64,000 nt of DNA from Amoebophrya sp. A120. Its lineage: Eukaryota > Sar > Dinophyceae > Syndiniales > Amoebophryaceae. The position numbers and the translations under genes are program-made. Of this stretch, positions 13,001 through 25,000 are shown piece by piece. The notes beneath the pieces are model-generated. The model made no database searches. It was given only the letters and a program-made list of their open reading frames with translations, and was not told where the DNA came from. Within the stretch, counting starts at the first letter, position 1. Every line of letters starts with the position of its first letter. Where the stretch lies: positions 84,736-148,735 of the forward strand of contig CAJINV010000033.1 in NCBI GenBank assembly GCA_905178155.1. The letters run 5' to 3'.

Positions 13001-14435
13001 AAAATAAATACACAGAAAAAATTGTCATGGGTGGCCCCGTAGCATGCTGCTTCGGATACGCAATACAGATTTTTTTGTGTATTTATTTTTGCATTACCTG
13101 CCCGCTTTTTTCTGTGGGATAGAGTACGTGAACACCATCCTCCCCATCTACGAGGCGCATGAGAAAAAGGACAACTTCCCCCTCATTTTCATCCTCTGCG
13201 CGGTTTGTGTGGCGGGGCTCGCCTGGGCGATCAGCTTCACGTCGTATTTGACGAACCCGTTATCCGAGTCCACCTACTGCTTCGCGGATCTGCCGGAGGG
13301 TCCGCTCCGCACCGCGGTGCAATTGTGCGTCACTGCCGGTTGCTTTCTGTCCATTCCGGTGCTGTTCTTCGTGATCCCGCACTTCTACGAGAAACAACTC
13401 TTCCACCAGTTGCTCAGCATGACCGGGAAGTCCGAGGAGGAAGTCAGTCGGCGAAAATGGTGCAAAAACGGGGTGTATCAAATGTAAAAATGTCTGGGTC
13501 TGGAAGATTGCAACTTGTCATGCTAAATCTGCAGCATGCAAAAATCTGTGTTGCATGATTACCAAAAGTCGCCAAATTTTGACCAAGTGGGGAGGTAGTT
13601 TCTCATGCAGAATAGGCATTAGAAAGGTCGCGCAGAATCTGTCATGCTAGGTCCGGCATTCCAGACCTCATGGGTCATGGAAAAGCAGCATCACAAATCG
13701 CGCATTCTTCCAGACCCAGACATTTTTGCAATTCATAGGGTGCGCACGCTGATCCTGTGCTCCATCGTCCTCGTCGCGATCCTGCTTGGCGAGCAGAACG
13801 TCCGTATCAAATGCAAAAGTGTCTGAGCAGTCTGGAAGATTGCGAGATTTGTCATGCTTGTCTGGCATGACCAAAAAGTTTGTGATGCGTGTCCAAGAAG
13901 AGACCCTTTTGCCTGTCATGCAAAAACGCAGTTTGTCATGCTCATGCGACAAACTGCGTTTTTGCATGACAGGGCATTCACTATTCCCAACGCAGCATTA
14001 CAAGTTTCCAGACCCAGACATTTTTACAGTTGATAGTCCGCGTTTTGACGTCCTTCGTCGGTGGCTTTGCCTGCGCGCCCTTGGCGTTCATATTTCCGGT
14101 ATTTATAAATGAAAGGACAAAAAATGCTGGAGTGGTGCCAAGAGTAGCTGCAAAAAGGCAGAAATAAACAACTGTATAAGCAAAAATACGGACACCAAGC
14201 ATCGATCGAAAATGGGGTGAAAAATGGGGTGAAAAATGATTGGGTGTTTCCTCAAAGAAAGTGAAAGATTTGAATTTGAACAATACTCATATAATTCCAG
14301 GTAATCATCTTCAACCAGCTGGGGGAGCCTACGCCCGTGCTCAAAGTGCTCAACTACGGCATTGGGGTTTTTGGAATTCTGGCCTGTATCAGCTGCACCT
14401 ACTTGGCGTTTACCGACCCAGGGGGCGGACATTGA
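7031..14435 (+). CDS. Amino-acid transporter, AAAP/SLC38 type, with giant disordered insertions
   Basis: Proposed exons 7031-9847, 10057-12959, 13127-13475, 13743-13804, 14041-14098 and 14301-14435 give 2107 codons in one frame. About 11 hydrophobic segments fit the amino acid/auxin permease fold: TM1 near residue 875 (TVFILTKSMIGTGIFTLARP, the family's TM1 signature), TM2 about 900, TM3 about 955, TM4 about 1002, TM5 about 1030, and TM6-11 from about 1885 to 2100. APLAFIFPVIIFNQ near 2058 is typical of the C-terminal half. The first 860 residues are Ser/Thr/Ala-rich and apparently disordered. A second low-complexity block of some 830 residues separates TM5 from TM6. Introns 9848-10056 and 14099-14300 are GT-AG; three others are introners. 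Substrate cannot be told. The exon junction near 9848 has alternatives (GTAAGT at 9860). Confidence 0.82.
12960..13121 (+). mobile_element. Introner element, family E
   Basis: Starts TATCCCAGAGAAAAAAGC, ends with the mirror GCTTTTTTCTGTGGGATA. Direct repeat GAGTA at 12955-12959 and 13122-13126. Nearly identical to the copy at 22586-22756, so insertion looks recent. Confidence 0.9.
13476..13737 (+). mobile_element. Introner element, family A (forward)
   Basis: 31-bp inverted ends beginning TATCAAATGTAAAAATG. Direct repeat GGGTG at 13471-13475 and 13738-13742. The core has the same orientation as the copies at 40886, 54900 and 57134. Confidence 0.9.
13805..14035 (+). mobile_element. Introner element, family A with internal palindrome
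   Basis: Direct repeat GTCCG at 13800-13804 and 14036-14040. Contains a perfect inverted repeat of two 26-bp arms around a 10-bp loop at 13912-13973, built on the module GTCATGCAAAAACGCAGTTT that recurs in other introners. Confidence 0.88.
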
Positions 14436-16128
14436 GTGTGACTTCGTGCTGTCGAAGATCTCGTGAACAAGCTGTTTCCACCACCTCCTCCGCAAGTGCG
14501 TGTTGGAAGCGACGAACAGCAGCAGGCTTTCGGGAGATAGATTTGATTACCTGGTGGCCAGAGACCGTTGTGCGGAGGAGTCAGTTGTTTTTGTTGAGGG
14601 CACCAGCATGGTTAACCGTTTTAACGTTTAGAGATCTCACTAAAAAACTTTGTGTTTGAAGTTTTCAAGACTTGAATTGACAACTCAAGAAAGCTGTACA
14701 TCGGTCCGCTCCGAGTCCGAGCCGACAGGAAGCTTAACAAGGAAAACAAATAGAACCGTGTGCAGGAGAAGCGGTTCGATTTCACAGCATCACGTTCTGG
14801 ACCTCCTCTAGTGCTTAATTAGAAATCTGTGATATCAACAACATCGAAGACATTCTGTAGTTGCTCCCGCTGTTGCTCTAGTAGTACCCCTTCAAGGATC
14901 AGTAATAGGGCTACGCGACCATCATGTCGTGTAGCTGCATGAATGAAGAGGCGTCGCGGCAATTTTATCGGTTTTTATAATTTTGTCGAGAACTTTTACT
15001 CTACTCTGAAGTCACTTTGATTTTTACCGTTTTTCGTTTGGAATTGAATTAGTTACTTATTTTGCAAAAGGAAAATAATAGCGAGGAGACTCCACATGGT
15101 GCTCCTACATAGTCTAGTGGTTCAATTATACTTTCGTTTTCATTTTCGTTGTCCGAAGCAAACAAAGTTCTTCTCTTTCTTGCTCTCGAGAACACAGCAT
15201 CAACGTTGGCTCCTGTAGTAGGTACCAAACCGCAACATGAGAAAGTTGCTAAATCATGTGAAATTCAACTTGTTGACTCCGATCGAGCAGTATGATCTTT
15301 TGTATTCACTTACATTTTCAATTTCAAAAGTTCAAGTCCGCGTAAGGTACCCAAAACAAACCAATTCTACTTATGCTCCTTTCTGCTGAATACAGACCCT
15401 CAATAAATTCAAAATGAAAAACCACACGAAATAAAATATTACAGAAAAAAACTCTAGCGTAGCTGGAAATTTTGAGCGCAACTCTGCTCTGAAGCTTGTG
15501 CTGCAGAATGGATGAGCAAAGGGTGCGCGGTGTTCCGAGAAAAAAAAATGTGTGATGCAACAGGTTATTGCTAATCCTAATGCTATTCCACGACGACTAC
15601 AAGTACAAGTTTGTCCACGCTCTGAATGATTAATGACAGAGCTCAATATAATGAAGAAAGACAAAGATCCGGCGTGGAAATTTCCCTGCACTAAAAGACG
15701 TGTCGACGCGGACGCGCCAAAAAATATTTTCCAATGAAATGCATTCCTAGGGCCTGGTTGTAAAAATATTTATCATTTATTATCAACAAAGCCCGACCAC
15801 AGCGGAACAACATCAACAATACTTCTAAGTGCATAGGTATTTTTGTTAAGAGAAAGACATTGAGTATAAATAAGTTGAGTCGTCCTCGTGACGGCGACGT
15901 ATTGATGACAACTTTACAATTTTAGGTGCCAAATAAAATGAGTCCGCACTAAAGGATGTTGGGTACTATAGTTAAAGTTGGTGAACATCACGGTGATCGT
16001 CGATGAACACGGTCGTGAAGCAGGTGCAGCCTGGGCAAAAATAGTACCGCAGAAAGAGCTTCTGCTTCGATATCGCAGCTCGGAAAGCGGAACATCAAGC
16101 CATCGGAGTAGAGTATTCTATTGATATC
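14436..16128. other. Intergenic region, 1.7 kb
   Basis: No convincing coding frame and no introner-type hairpin. AT-rich compared with the exons. Holds the 3' flank of the transporter and the 5' flank of the next gene. Confidence 0.5.
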
Positions 16129-19100
16129 ATGACGAAGACGACGAAGTTTCACACGGGAGGTAGTTGTGGCGGACCAGCCCACGGGCAGCAGCAGCACCAC
16201 CACCAAAATCCGCCTCCCCCTCCCCCGTCCACGACGAGTACGACTACAGCAGCAGCGAATAGTAATTACCCGGTACAGCTTCTACATGGACAACAACAAC
16301 ATCACCAGCACAATACTAATTACAGTGCTGTACCCAACCAGATCATGCAACAGCATCCTGTGTTGACAGTCGAGGAGAACATCAGCCTCGAAGAGCGACA
16401 CCCCTACGACCACGACCAAGAACATATTAGCCCGGGAGACGAGGACCTCCACGTTGACCATGACCATGACCACAACTATCACGACAACGACCACGACGAA
16501 CACGACAGCCAGCACGAGGACCAGCATTCCCAGTACGACGACGACTGCAGCAATCACTCGGAACTAGACGAGGAGGAGCTCGCGGAGAGACAGCACATTA
16601 TCCAAAAAACTAACAACGTCGACGTGTCGCGTGCGACGACCCCAGAGTTGATGTCATGCAGATTTGCAATGACAACAGCTGATAAACACTTGTGATCATC
16701 ATGCGCAGCCAGCCCATGACTGGCATTTGTTCCATGTTTTGATACAAACTTGTAATGCTGTAAAGAGGATAAAAATTATCAGGTGGACATGGATTATTTG
16801 TAAAAATGCGGCTGTCCTTGCTAAAAACCTGCACTACACGACTATCGGGACTGCAAGAACTTGTCACGCGTGACTCTGAAATAACCTATGTGTCGCGAAA
16901 TCAATAATTAATCTCCATCTAGTTGTACTTGTACTTGAGGACTCTGGGGTCGTGTGGGCCCCCGGCCCGTTCTATTTCCTCAGGATACACGTTCCGCTGT
17001 ACCCATCCTCCTCACATGACTGCGACGAGGAGTACCTACCGCCCTCCGGCTATGGAAGCGTCAGGTTTGAAATCGTCAAAGTTGAAATAATTTGTAATGC
17101 ATAAAATGCGACACAAAAAGCGACTCTATTGCAGAGGACCCACGGGCGGCAGATTATAGTCCTGGTAAGGGTCAAAAGTTGGACTGCTAACTAGCATGAC
17201 AGAAGGCAGCTCCTTTGCCCTAAACCGCATGACAGACTCGCTTCCAGGACCGGGAAAATTTGTCATGCACCGACTACAAACTGTAGGTCTAACTGGTATC
17301 CGTTTTATGCATGACAAACTATTTCAACTTTGACGATTTCAAACCTGACACATCCATACCGGCACCGGATCGGCCCGGGGAAGTTACCACGACCACGGGT
17401 CCAACCACGGGGATGGTACCATGAGCAATTCGGGAAATAACCACCACTATGGATTGTAAAAATGTCTGGGCCTGGAAGGTTGGAACTTGTAATGCGGGTC
17501 ATGCATTCCTGGAAAATCTGTGTTGCATGAGCAGCAAAAGAGAGGCTTTCTTTGTCATGCAAAAACGCAGTTTGTAATGCGTGCTAGGCATCAGCAGGCC
17601 TCTCAAAAGCTTGTCATGCTTGGCTGCCATTGGAAGCGCTTCAATCATGCGCAATTCAGCATCACAAGTTTCCAGACCCAGACATTTTTACAGTTGATAA
17701 CCACTACAGCCAGGACGGCACTAGTTCCGGCAATCCGGGCGGGGTTTGTTCGTCTGGGGAGATGAATCATTTCCAAGGTGGAACTACATCCAATGTCAAC
17801 ACCTCCGGGGGAAATATGAATTCGCAGCAGCAGCTCCAAGCGGGCGGGCAGCAGCAGCAGCACCCAACCAGCACCGGTGGTCAGCATCACCACCACAACT
17901 ACGGTCGCGTACACATGAACGGGGGTGGCCACCCGGCGAGCATATCAAATGCAAAAATGTCTGGGTCTGGAAACTTGTGATGCTAAAATGTGCATGATGA
18001 AAACACTTCCGAATGCAGTCCAGTATGACAATTTCCCAAAACGCTTTCCCATAGGCAATCTGCATGAGAAACTGCGTTTTTGCATGACAAAAGAGGCTGC
18101 GGCTTTTGTTGGTTATGCAATACAGATTTCCCAGGAATGTAGAGCTAGCATTACAAGTTCCAACCTTCCAGACCCAGACATTTTTGCAGTGCATAGAGCA
18201 CCAGTGGCAGCAATTTCGCGCATCTCGAAGGGACTGGAGCGGAGGCGGACGGCCACTACAACCAGTACTATAACGACCACCAGTTGGCGATCATCCAAAA
18301 TTACGGGCACAACCCGGAGGGGAGAATCGCCTACGAGGGCTACGATGGGTACGGGCAGCCCACCATCGGCTTAGGGGTGGTCGGCTTCATATGCATTGCA
18401 AAAGCATCTTCGCGCTAGTAGTTGTAGCAATCGAATTTTGGCATCACAAAGGTTCCATAATACAGCAGTTCGAAAGTCAGTGAGGTGGAATTTCTGATGC
18501 TGATTCAGCTAAGAAAGGAAATGTGCTGTCATGCAGTCTGGCAAAAATTCGTACGAGTGCGATACTTCTTTTGCAGAGGATAGTTCACGGGCGTCGACGA
18601 CACGATCGAACCGGCGAAGCTGTGCGACATGTCGGAACAGTACTCTTTCGTCGAGTGGGGTGTGTTGCTTCATAAGGAGCGGGAGGGGAAGCCGCGGTAT
18701 GCCTCGCAAAAGTGGATAAACCGGCTGCGCGACGAGGTGGAGCGGCGGCAGAAGGACCGGTGCGAAGCCGGACGAAATAACCTGAACGGGTCCGCCTGCG
18801 CGAACGGGGGTGGCGGCCACGGACACCCTCAACGGCCCCGAGGTAGAAAGAAAAGTACGAAATACTTGTTCATCTTCTGTGTGGCTTGCTATAAAATTTT
18901 TGAATTTTTGATCACGTGACGCTGCTGCACTGCGAGCCTTTATACGAAGAAGTGGTAAGAAGTCCCCTAGTACGAACGACGAACAACGTATTAATTGCAC
19001 TTCCTTATCAGGTGGCAAGAAGCAGACCCAAGGGTACCAAATTCGGCTCGCCGCGCATCTTGGGGGTGAGTACTGCCTCCAAGCACTCAACGGGGATGAC

Positions 19101-20080
19101 AAATTCATCCGGGAAACGCTAGTGAAAGAGCTTGGGTACAACTACTTTTTTGAAACTTTCTGCTGCAGTAACCTAAATATTGCACTGGTGATGTTGATGA
19201 CACCATGATGCGAATAAGTAAGTGTGTTGCGGTTCTTGCGACATCAACAGCTTGAACTTCTATCGCAAATTAGTAAAGGTACTAGATACGAACGATTACG
19301 AGCGAAACAATAAACAGGTTTTCCCGTATCCAGCTGAACCCTACCAAGCCGAACGGCGTGAACGAGTCAAATCTGTTGAAGTTTATGAAACCCTTGCAGC
19401 AGCTGTTGGGCACGTTCGAACGGGAGTTCGAGCACGTGGAGTTCATATTCCAGGTGAACAAGCAAACCAAGGACTTGGCATTCGCGCTGATGGATGACCC
19501 AAGGCCAAATCTCGCCTTCCTCTACGACAGCAGCATGGGAGCAGGGAAAACGCCGTACACTTTTTGAATAATGATTCGTTTGGTGATAAGAAATAGAAGC
19601 AGGATCTTCTTTTGCTGGATGACAATGACCACGACGTCCACGTACTGATATGGCTTCACTTGTTGAATGGGAAGTAGAACCCGCGCGGCGACAAATGATC
19701 TTTCTATAGGAAGAGCCCTTACTAGCGCTGCAACCCAAGAACTACGTTGGTCCCCTTGGTCCAACAATCTTGAATGTACTTAAATTTTTCTCAATTGCAG
19801 TGCCCGCCGCCCCGTGCCGCTCGCGCACCCAGGCGTGCATGTCGGCTACGCAGGGGGGATCGGTCCCCATAACTTGCGCGACGAGCTGAAGAAGGTCATG
19901 ACGGCCGTCGTGAACAGTGACGACCAGCAGCAAAACTACACCAATCTCCACGAGGAGCGCACAATATGGCTGGATATGGAGAGCTCTCTGCGGAACAAGG
20001 AGGACCTCTTTGACATCACCAGGTGCGAATCGATTGTGGGGCAGCTGTTCGACATGGGGGTGCTACGAGATGCAGATTGA
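16129..20080 (+). CDS. TrpF-like TIM-barrel protein with His/Asp-rich N-terminal region
   Basis: Nine exons (16129-16598, 16993-17050, 17364-17447, 17705-17942, 18201-18389, 18588-18842, 19012-19135, 19318-19554, 19801-20080) give 644 codons. Residues 1-345 are low complexity: Gln/His, poly-Pro, then an Asp-His-rich segment (DHDHDHNYHDNDHDEHD near residue 110) and Gly/Asn/His stretches. From about residue 346 a folded domain follows: GVDDTIEPAKL, YSFVEWGVLLHKEREGKPRY, IRLAAHLGGEYCLQAL, GFSRIQLNPTKPNG, IFQVNKQTKD, LAFLYDSSMGAGKTP, HVGYAGGIGPHNL, IWLDMESSLRN. The order of Q-N, F-L-Y-D and G-G-I-G-P-N strand ends resembles phosphoribosylanthranilate isomerase and its bacterial paralogues. The TrpF catalytic Cys is not seen, so activity is uncertain. 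Last three introns are GT-AG, first five are introners. Confidence 0.7.
16599..16987 (+). mobile_element. Introner element, family B-like, diverged
   Basis: Begins TATCCAAAAAAC; stem ACGACCCCAGAGTT pairs with GACTCTGGGGTCGT; ends CCTCAGGATA. Flanks CACAT (16594-16598) and CACGT (16988-16992), one mismatch. Confidence 0.75.
17051..17358 (+). mobile_element. Introner element, family L, with very long arms
   Basis: Arms of roughly 50 bases: TATGGAAGCGTCAGGTTTG at one end and CAAACCTGACACATCCATA at the other, continuing through AAATCGTCAAAGTTGAAAT. Direct repeat CCGGC at 17046-17050 and 17359-17363. Only copy of this stem in the window. Confidence 0.87.
17448..17699 (+). mobile_element. Introner element, family A
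   Basis: Begins TATGGATTGTAAAAATG and ends ATTTTTACAGTTGATA. Direct repeat ACCAC at 17443-17447 and 17700-17704. Its core is roughly the reverse complement of the next element at 17943. Confidence 0.9.
17943..18195 (+). mobile_element. Introner element, family A, opposite orientation to its neighbour
   Basis: Begins TATCAAATGCAAAAATG, ends ATTTTTGCAGTGCATA. Direct repeat GAGCA at 17938-17942 and 18196-18200. No splice register within this repeat gives GT-AG. Confidence 0.9.
18390..18582 (+). mobile_element. Introner element, family C variant
   Basis: Begins TATGCATTGCAAAAGCATC and ends CTTTTGCAGAGGATA. Flanks CTTCA (18385-18389) and GTTCA (18583-18587), one mismatch. Confidence 0.82.
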
Positions 20081-21145
20081 TACAACTTCTTTTTGTCATC
20101 ACATCTTCGTCGTGTTGAAGTTGCACACCAGGACGACGAGAGGATTTGCAGATTGCTGTTGCTCTTCGAGGTTCTTGTTCACACGAAAAAGATAAATGAA
20201 TAATAAAGCGACCTTCTTTATTTTACGTTCCTGATAAAGTACACGTACACCCGTTATACTTTTTAGTTCCCGCTGAGAACGAGGGCGAGCCCAGTACTCA
20301 GTTAGTAGAAGTTCTTCTTGGCACAAACGACTAAGACTCGTTGAAAATTATACGCGCCAGGATCATGTACTTAAGCAAGTAAGTAAGCGCCGCCGTCGAC
20401 CGATATTAAATTAATACTGAAGCGCGAAGAGGCTCAGTGCTATCGGATCGGGTCGTGTTCTATCGTGTGCCTTGTCCTCGTAGAGTGCTGTTCGTCTTCG
20501 AAAGGAGTGCGTTTTCTACTTTTCGTGTTGGTTTCTCCTTATATGCAAAGTCAGAACTGAGGAAAAGAAAGCCGCAGAGAAAGCACGCTGGCGCGTCGTT
20601 GACGCTGTTCTTCAAGAACACTGGAAGCGGTTGCACGTCGTAGTATACTTGGAGAAAGAGTTTATCGTGGAGAGACTGCTTCATTTGATTCCATGGTATT
20701 TGTGGACTTTGTTCTTCGGCAGCTGCAACCTGAGTGCAGTATTGAAAAAATCCGGTATGATGTCATCCTTTATTTCTAGCACTGTAGCGCAGATGAGAAC
20801 AAGTTGTAAGTGAGTAGAAGAACTACACCACTTGTAGCGTTAAAAATTGTGGTGCATATAATTAGCAGTGCAAAGCAAAAGAAGGATGGCAGGAGCAGAA
20901 ACCGCAGAGTCGTTCATCGCGCATGAAGATACTACAACCGGAGGACATTCACAGGAGCACAGCTGCGCACGTGGCGTGACATGATCACTAGCTTGTGCTG
21001 ATTCAATCATTTTGTGATGTTCTTGGCAGCTGCCATAAATCAGAGAACATCAGCAATTCTACCCGAAACTGACTCGACCCGCGAAGGAAGTGGACGACGA
21101 TAGATACCTATAGGTGCAGAAGAACAAGTCGGTCGCCGTGCGAGG
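20081..21145. other. Intergenic region, 1.1 kb
   Basis: No gene, RNA or introner-type element recognised. Short open frames lack any familiar motif. Confidence 0.5.
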
Positions 21146-21990
21146 ATGTTGCTGCACTGGAAAAGAACGCCACCGTCGGCTGCGCGATCCGTCGCGTTAC
21201 TGTTGCTCCACGTGTGTAATATTTTTACCACGGTAGAAGTTCTTTTCACGACAATCTCCACCACGGCGGCGGCAGGAAGGCAAGTGCAAATGCGGCAAGA
21301 AGAACTGCACGAACAACAACATGACCAGCAAGATCCAGTGGTGCCCGCCAGTGCGGCGCAGAAGTTGCTGAGTCCGGATGTGTTTCGCACGGAGCTCTTA
21401 AATCTCCTCGCCGATTACGACGCGCGGCATGGCAGGTACCTGGTACCCGAGGAGTATTTGTTGGAAATCGTGGAACAAGCGCAAAACCAGACATTTCTAA
21501 ACACGTCCAAAAATTCTTCTAGCACCAATTCAACATCCACGAATGCATCTTCCGGGTCGCAAAATGCGACGTCAAGTGGAACATCAACTCCTTTTGCGTT
21601 CACGGCCTCGTCGTTCTTCGCAAATAAAATGATGTCGAGGACAACCTCATCCCCGTCATCTCTTCCACAACATGCGACCTTCAAGATGTTGCCATGGCAG
21701 GCTGCGAGAACGCCTTCCATACTCGCGGAACAGCAACAACAGCACGGGAAGAGTACCACGATAAGGGACCACGCGTCGGTTCTTCGTGCTGGTAGTACAA
21801 AAACAACTTCGAACACCAGCAGCAACAACTCTACTATCACAGCCTTGGCAGAGATCCAGCTCGTGTTTCGCAACGACTCGATCAGTTTGGAGGAACTATT
21901 GAACGGAACGGAGGTGAGCATATTCAGTGGTACTTCTAACGGGTCCTCTTCTAGTACAAATCCTGCTGGAGTCACAAACAACTCGAATAA

Positions 21991-22040
<50 letters not shown>

Positions 22041-25000
22041 CCTCAGGGAACAATAACAGCAGTAGTCGGGTTGTGTTGAACTCGAACTCGTCTGCACAGA
22101 CCGCAGTTTTGAATCTTTCCTTCGTCTTCGGGGAGCTGCTCGGCGGGCTGTTGCAGTTGGGGCAGGACGACTTGAAAATCGAGGCGGTGGTTGTCAAGAA
22201 GCGAGTCAACTTTGAAAGAAAGAAAAAAGAAAACGCAACGAATTCCACGGACCAGGAGAGTGATTCTAATTCTAATTCCACAAAGAACGCAAGTGGAGAG
22301 CAGAACGCGTCTGCCCCATCGTCGAGCAGCAGTAGCTTCATATCTACTCATCTTCAGAGTAGCAGTTCTAGTTCGGCTTTATCAAAATCTGCAGTGCTGG
22401 CCTTCACCTCTTCTACTTCTACGCAGAAGTCCTCTATCGCTGACCGAGTTGCAGCGCGAGAGGGTCGTGGTGGTCTTGTCACTGGAACTTCTAGTTCACA
22501 GCAAAACGAAACCTCCTCTAGTACTACTGGACCTGGCGACGAAAAAATCACGGAAACCGCGACCGTAGAAGTCCGGTACACGCTTTATCCCAGAGAAAAA
22601 AGCTGGCAGGGCATATTTGTAATGCAAAAATAAACACACAGAAAAATTTGTCATGGGTGGCCCCCTAGCATGCTGTTTCGGATATGCAATACAGATTTTT
22701 TTGTGTATTTATTTTGTCATTACAAATATGCCCTGCCAGCTTTTTTCTGTGTGATACGCTTGCGAATCTGAACGCTACCCGCGTTGCGGACCTCCAATCC
22801 GTCCTGTTCCGCACCTACACCTACTCTCTGCAGCTCCGCGAGGGTTTGAAGCTCATGTTCAAACAGGACAAGCTGTTCGACAAGATTGTGTCCAAACCTC
22901 CCGCCACCGGCCTGAAGCTCAACGCGCCGAAATTCGTCACCGACTGGGGCCGGTCCTTCTTGTGGCGCGAGGTGTCGGCGATGCAGCTGCACAACGAAAT
23001 CCCCGAGGCCGCGGCGGCGCAGGTCGCTCGGGCGCTTCTGGCGCAAAGCGCCAGCGGCAACAAAAACGACGCGATGAGCAACGCCACGCAGGTGGAGTCC
23101 TTTGCGACGAAGCTATTGTTGCAGGCCGCGAAGTATCCTGTGCAAAAATCATGAATCTATCGTAATGGTACTCGTAGGAAATCAAGTGCCAGTTGTCTTG
23201 CATGACTCGTCACCTAGTACTTGTTTTCCCTGAAGCTGCAGGTGGGCAGATAATTTTTCCGTCTTTTCCTTTTGGAAGGAAAGATATCGATTTGTGTAAA
23301 ATGCAATTTGTTCTAGTCCTAGATACTGATACGAAATCGAAATATTTTTGCAATGCATACTTCGCAGACGTACGCGACGGCGCTGAAGCCGGACGGGTCG
23401 GTGGAGCACGCGGGGCCCTGGATGGACCGGCTCTGGACGAAAATCCGCACGGAGTACAATTCCGTCCCCGTGGAAAACTTCACAATTGGCACGTTTCTGT
23501 ACGCGAAAGCGTTCGATCCGGTGGAGACCATCCAAGAAATGCTGCAGTTTTACCACAGCCACAACGAAACCGGGGTCATCAACCTAGTTTCCGGGCTTTT
23601 GACTGCCGCCGGGCTGCCGGCGTTGCAGTCCGTGTGGGCCGCGGGGAAGATGAAGAACGGGAGTAGCGGGACGAGTAGTTCTTCTGGGGCATCAACTACA
23701 GCAACTGGTACTTCTTCTGCCCCAACAACGGTCGTGGCGAACAGCAGCAACGGGAGTGCCGGTGCAAACATTTCGAACAACAACACGATAACTGCACCAC
23801 TCACGAACGCGCAACTCCTTTCCTACCTGCTGTTCTACAGCTCGCCTGGTGTCGTTTTGAACACTTTTTCTACAACCCCTGCGGCAGCAGTGAACAACAG
23901 TTCTGGCACTGCGACAAACACGAGCGCTGGCGGGAACAACAGCAGCTCGACTAACAGCACTTCTAAAAACAGCACCTCCGCATCGTCGGGGTCCAATTTG
24001 AATTTTATCAGTAACCAAACGCAGCAACAAATCCTGGCCTCGCTGTCGCAGCTTCTCCCAAAGTACTACTACATTGGGCTGCCGCTGCGCGACACGCTCG
24101 AGTGTGAACACAGTCAGGGTCTGGATTTTGGGAACGGACGCGAGGAGGACCTGGTCCGGAACACGAACAACACTGTAGTGTCCGTGCAAAATGCGACGAC
24201 GACCACAAACGATCCCGATTTTCTCGCCATTCTCCGTACGGCCAGCGAAGAATTCGACCAACGAATGATCAAGGAGGGGAACGACTGGCTGGCGAATCAG
24301 AGCATCCACGGGATGACGGTCTCTACCTATCTCTTGGACAACAGCAATAATAATGGAACATCTTCATCAGCTTCAGGAGCTACAGCCAACGCATCATCTT
24401 CCAACAGCTCGAATGCAACAGCGGCTTTTAGTTCTTCGAGTAGCTCGATGTCGATGTCCTCATTAGTCGAGAACGTTGTGCGCGGGATAAGGAAGAAACT
24501 GGGCGGACGAGAAAGGAGCGAGGCACGACAGGTTGCGGTCGACGTGGGAAAGAAAAATAAAAGCGAAAGGACAAGATCAAGAATCGTATTCGACGAGACG
24601 TTCTTACCGGCTGCAACAAGTTCGTGGTCTGAGGTGGAGAGTAGAGTGAGAATACATGCAGACAAGCGAGAAATTATTGAAAATTTGTTCCAGAAAGCAC
24701 AGACTACGCCAGACGTAGGCAGGCCAAAATCAACTCCCTCCTCCTCATCATTCATCTCACCGGCGCAACTCGTAATACCTTCGCGGAAGACCACGAGCAG
24801 CAACGGAATACTAGAGGAACGAGCAGACGAAGACGACGATCTTGAAAGCGGTGTTGCACTTGCGGGTGGTGACATAAAAACGCATGTGATACTAGAAACG
24901 CCGATAACAAATAAAATCGCGAGAACAGGAAGAAGAGAAGAGCATGAAGAAGATCCAGAAATAAGCACCGCGCAACGTGAAGTTGTAGAACTGCAGCCGC

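Noticed and set aside
21992-22036. TCA array as a CRISPR-like or regulatory repeat
   Set aside because: Simple trinucleotide repeat in coding frame, no spacers.
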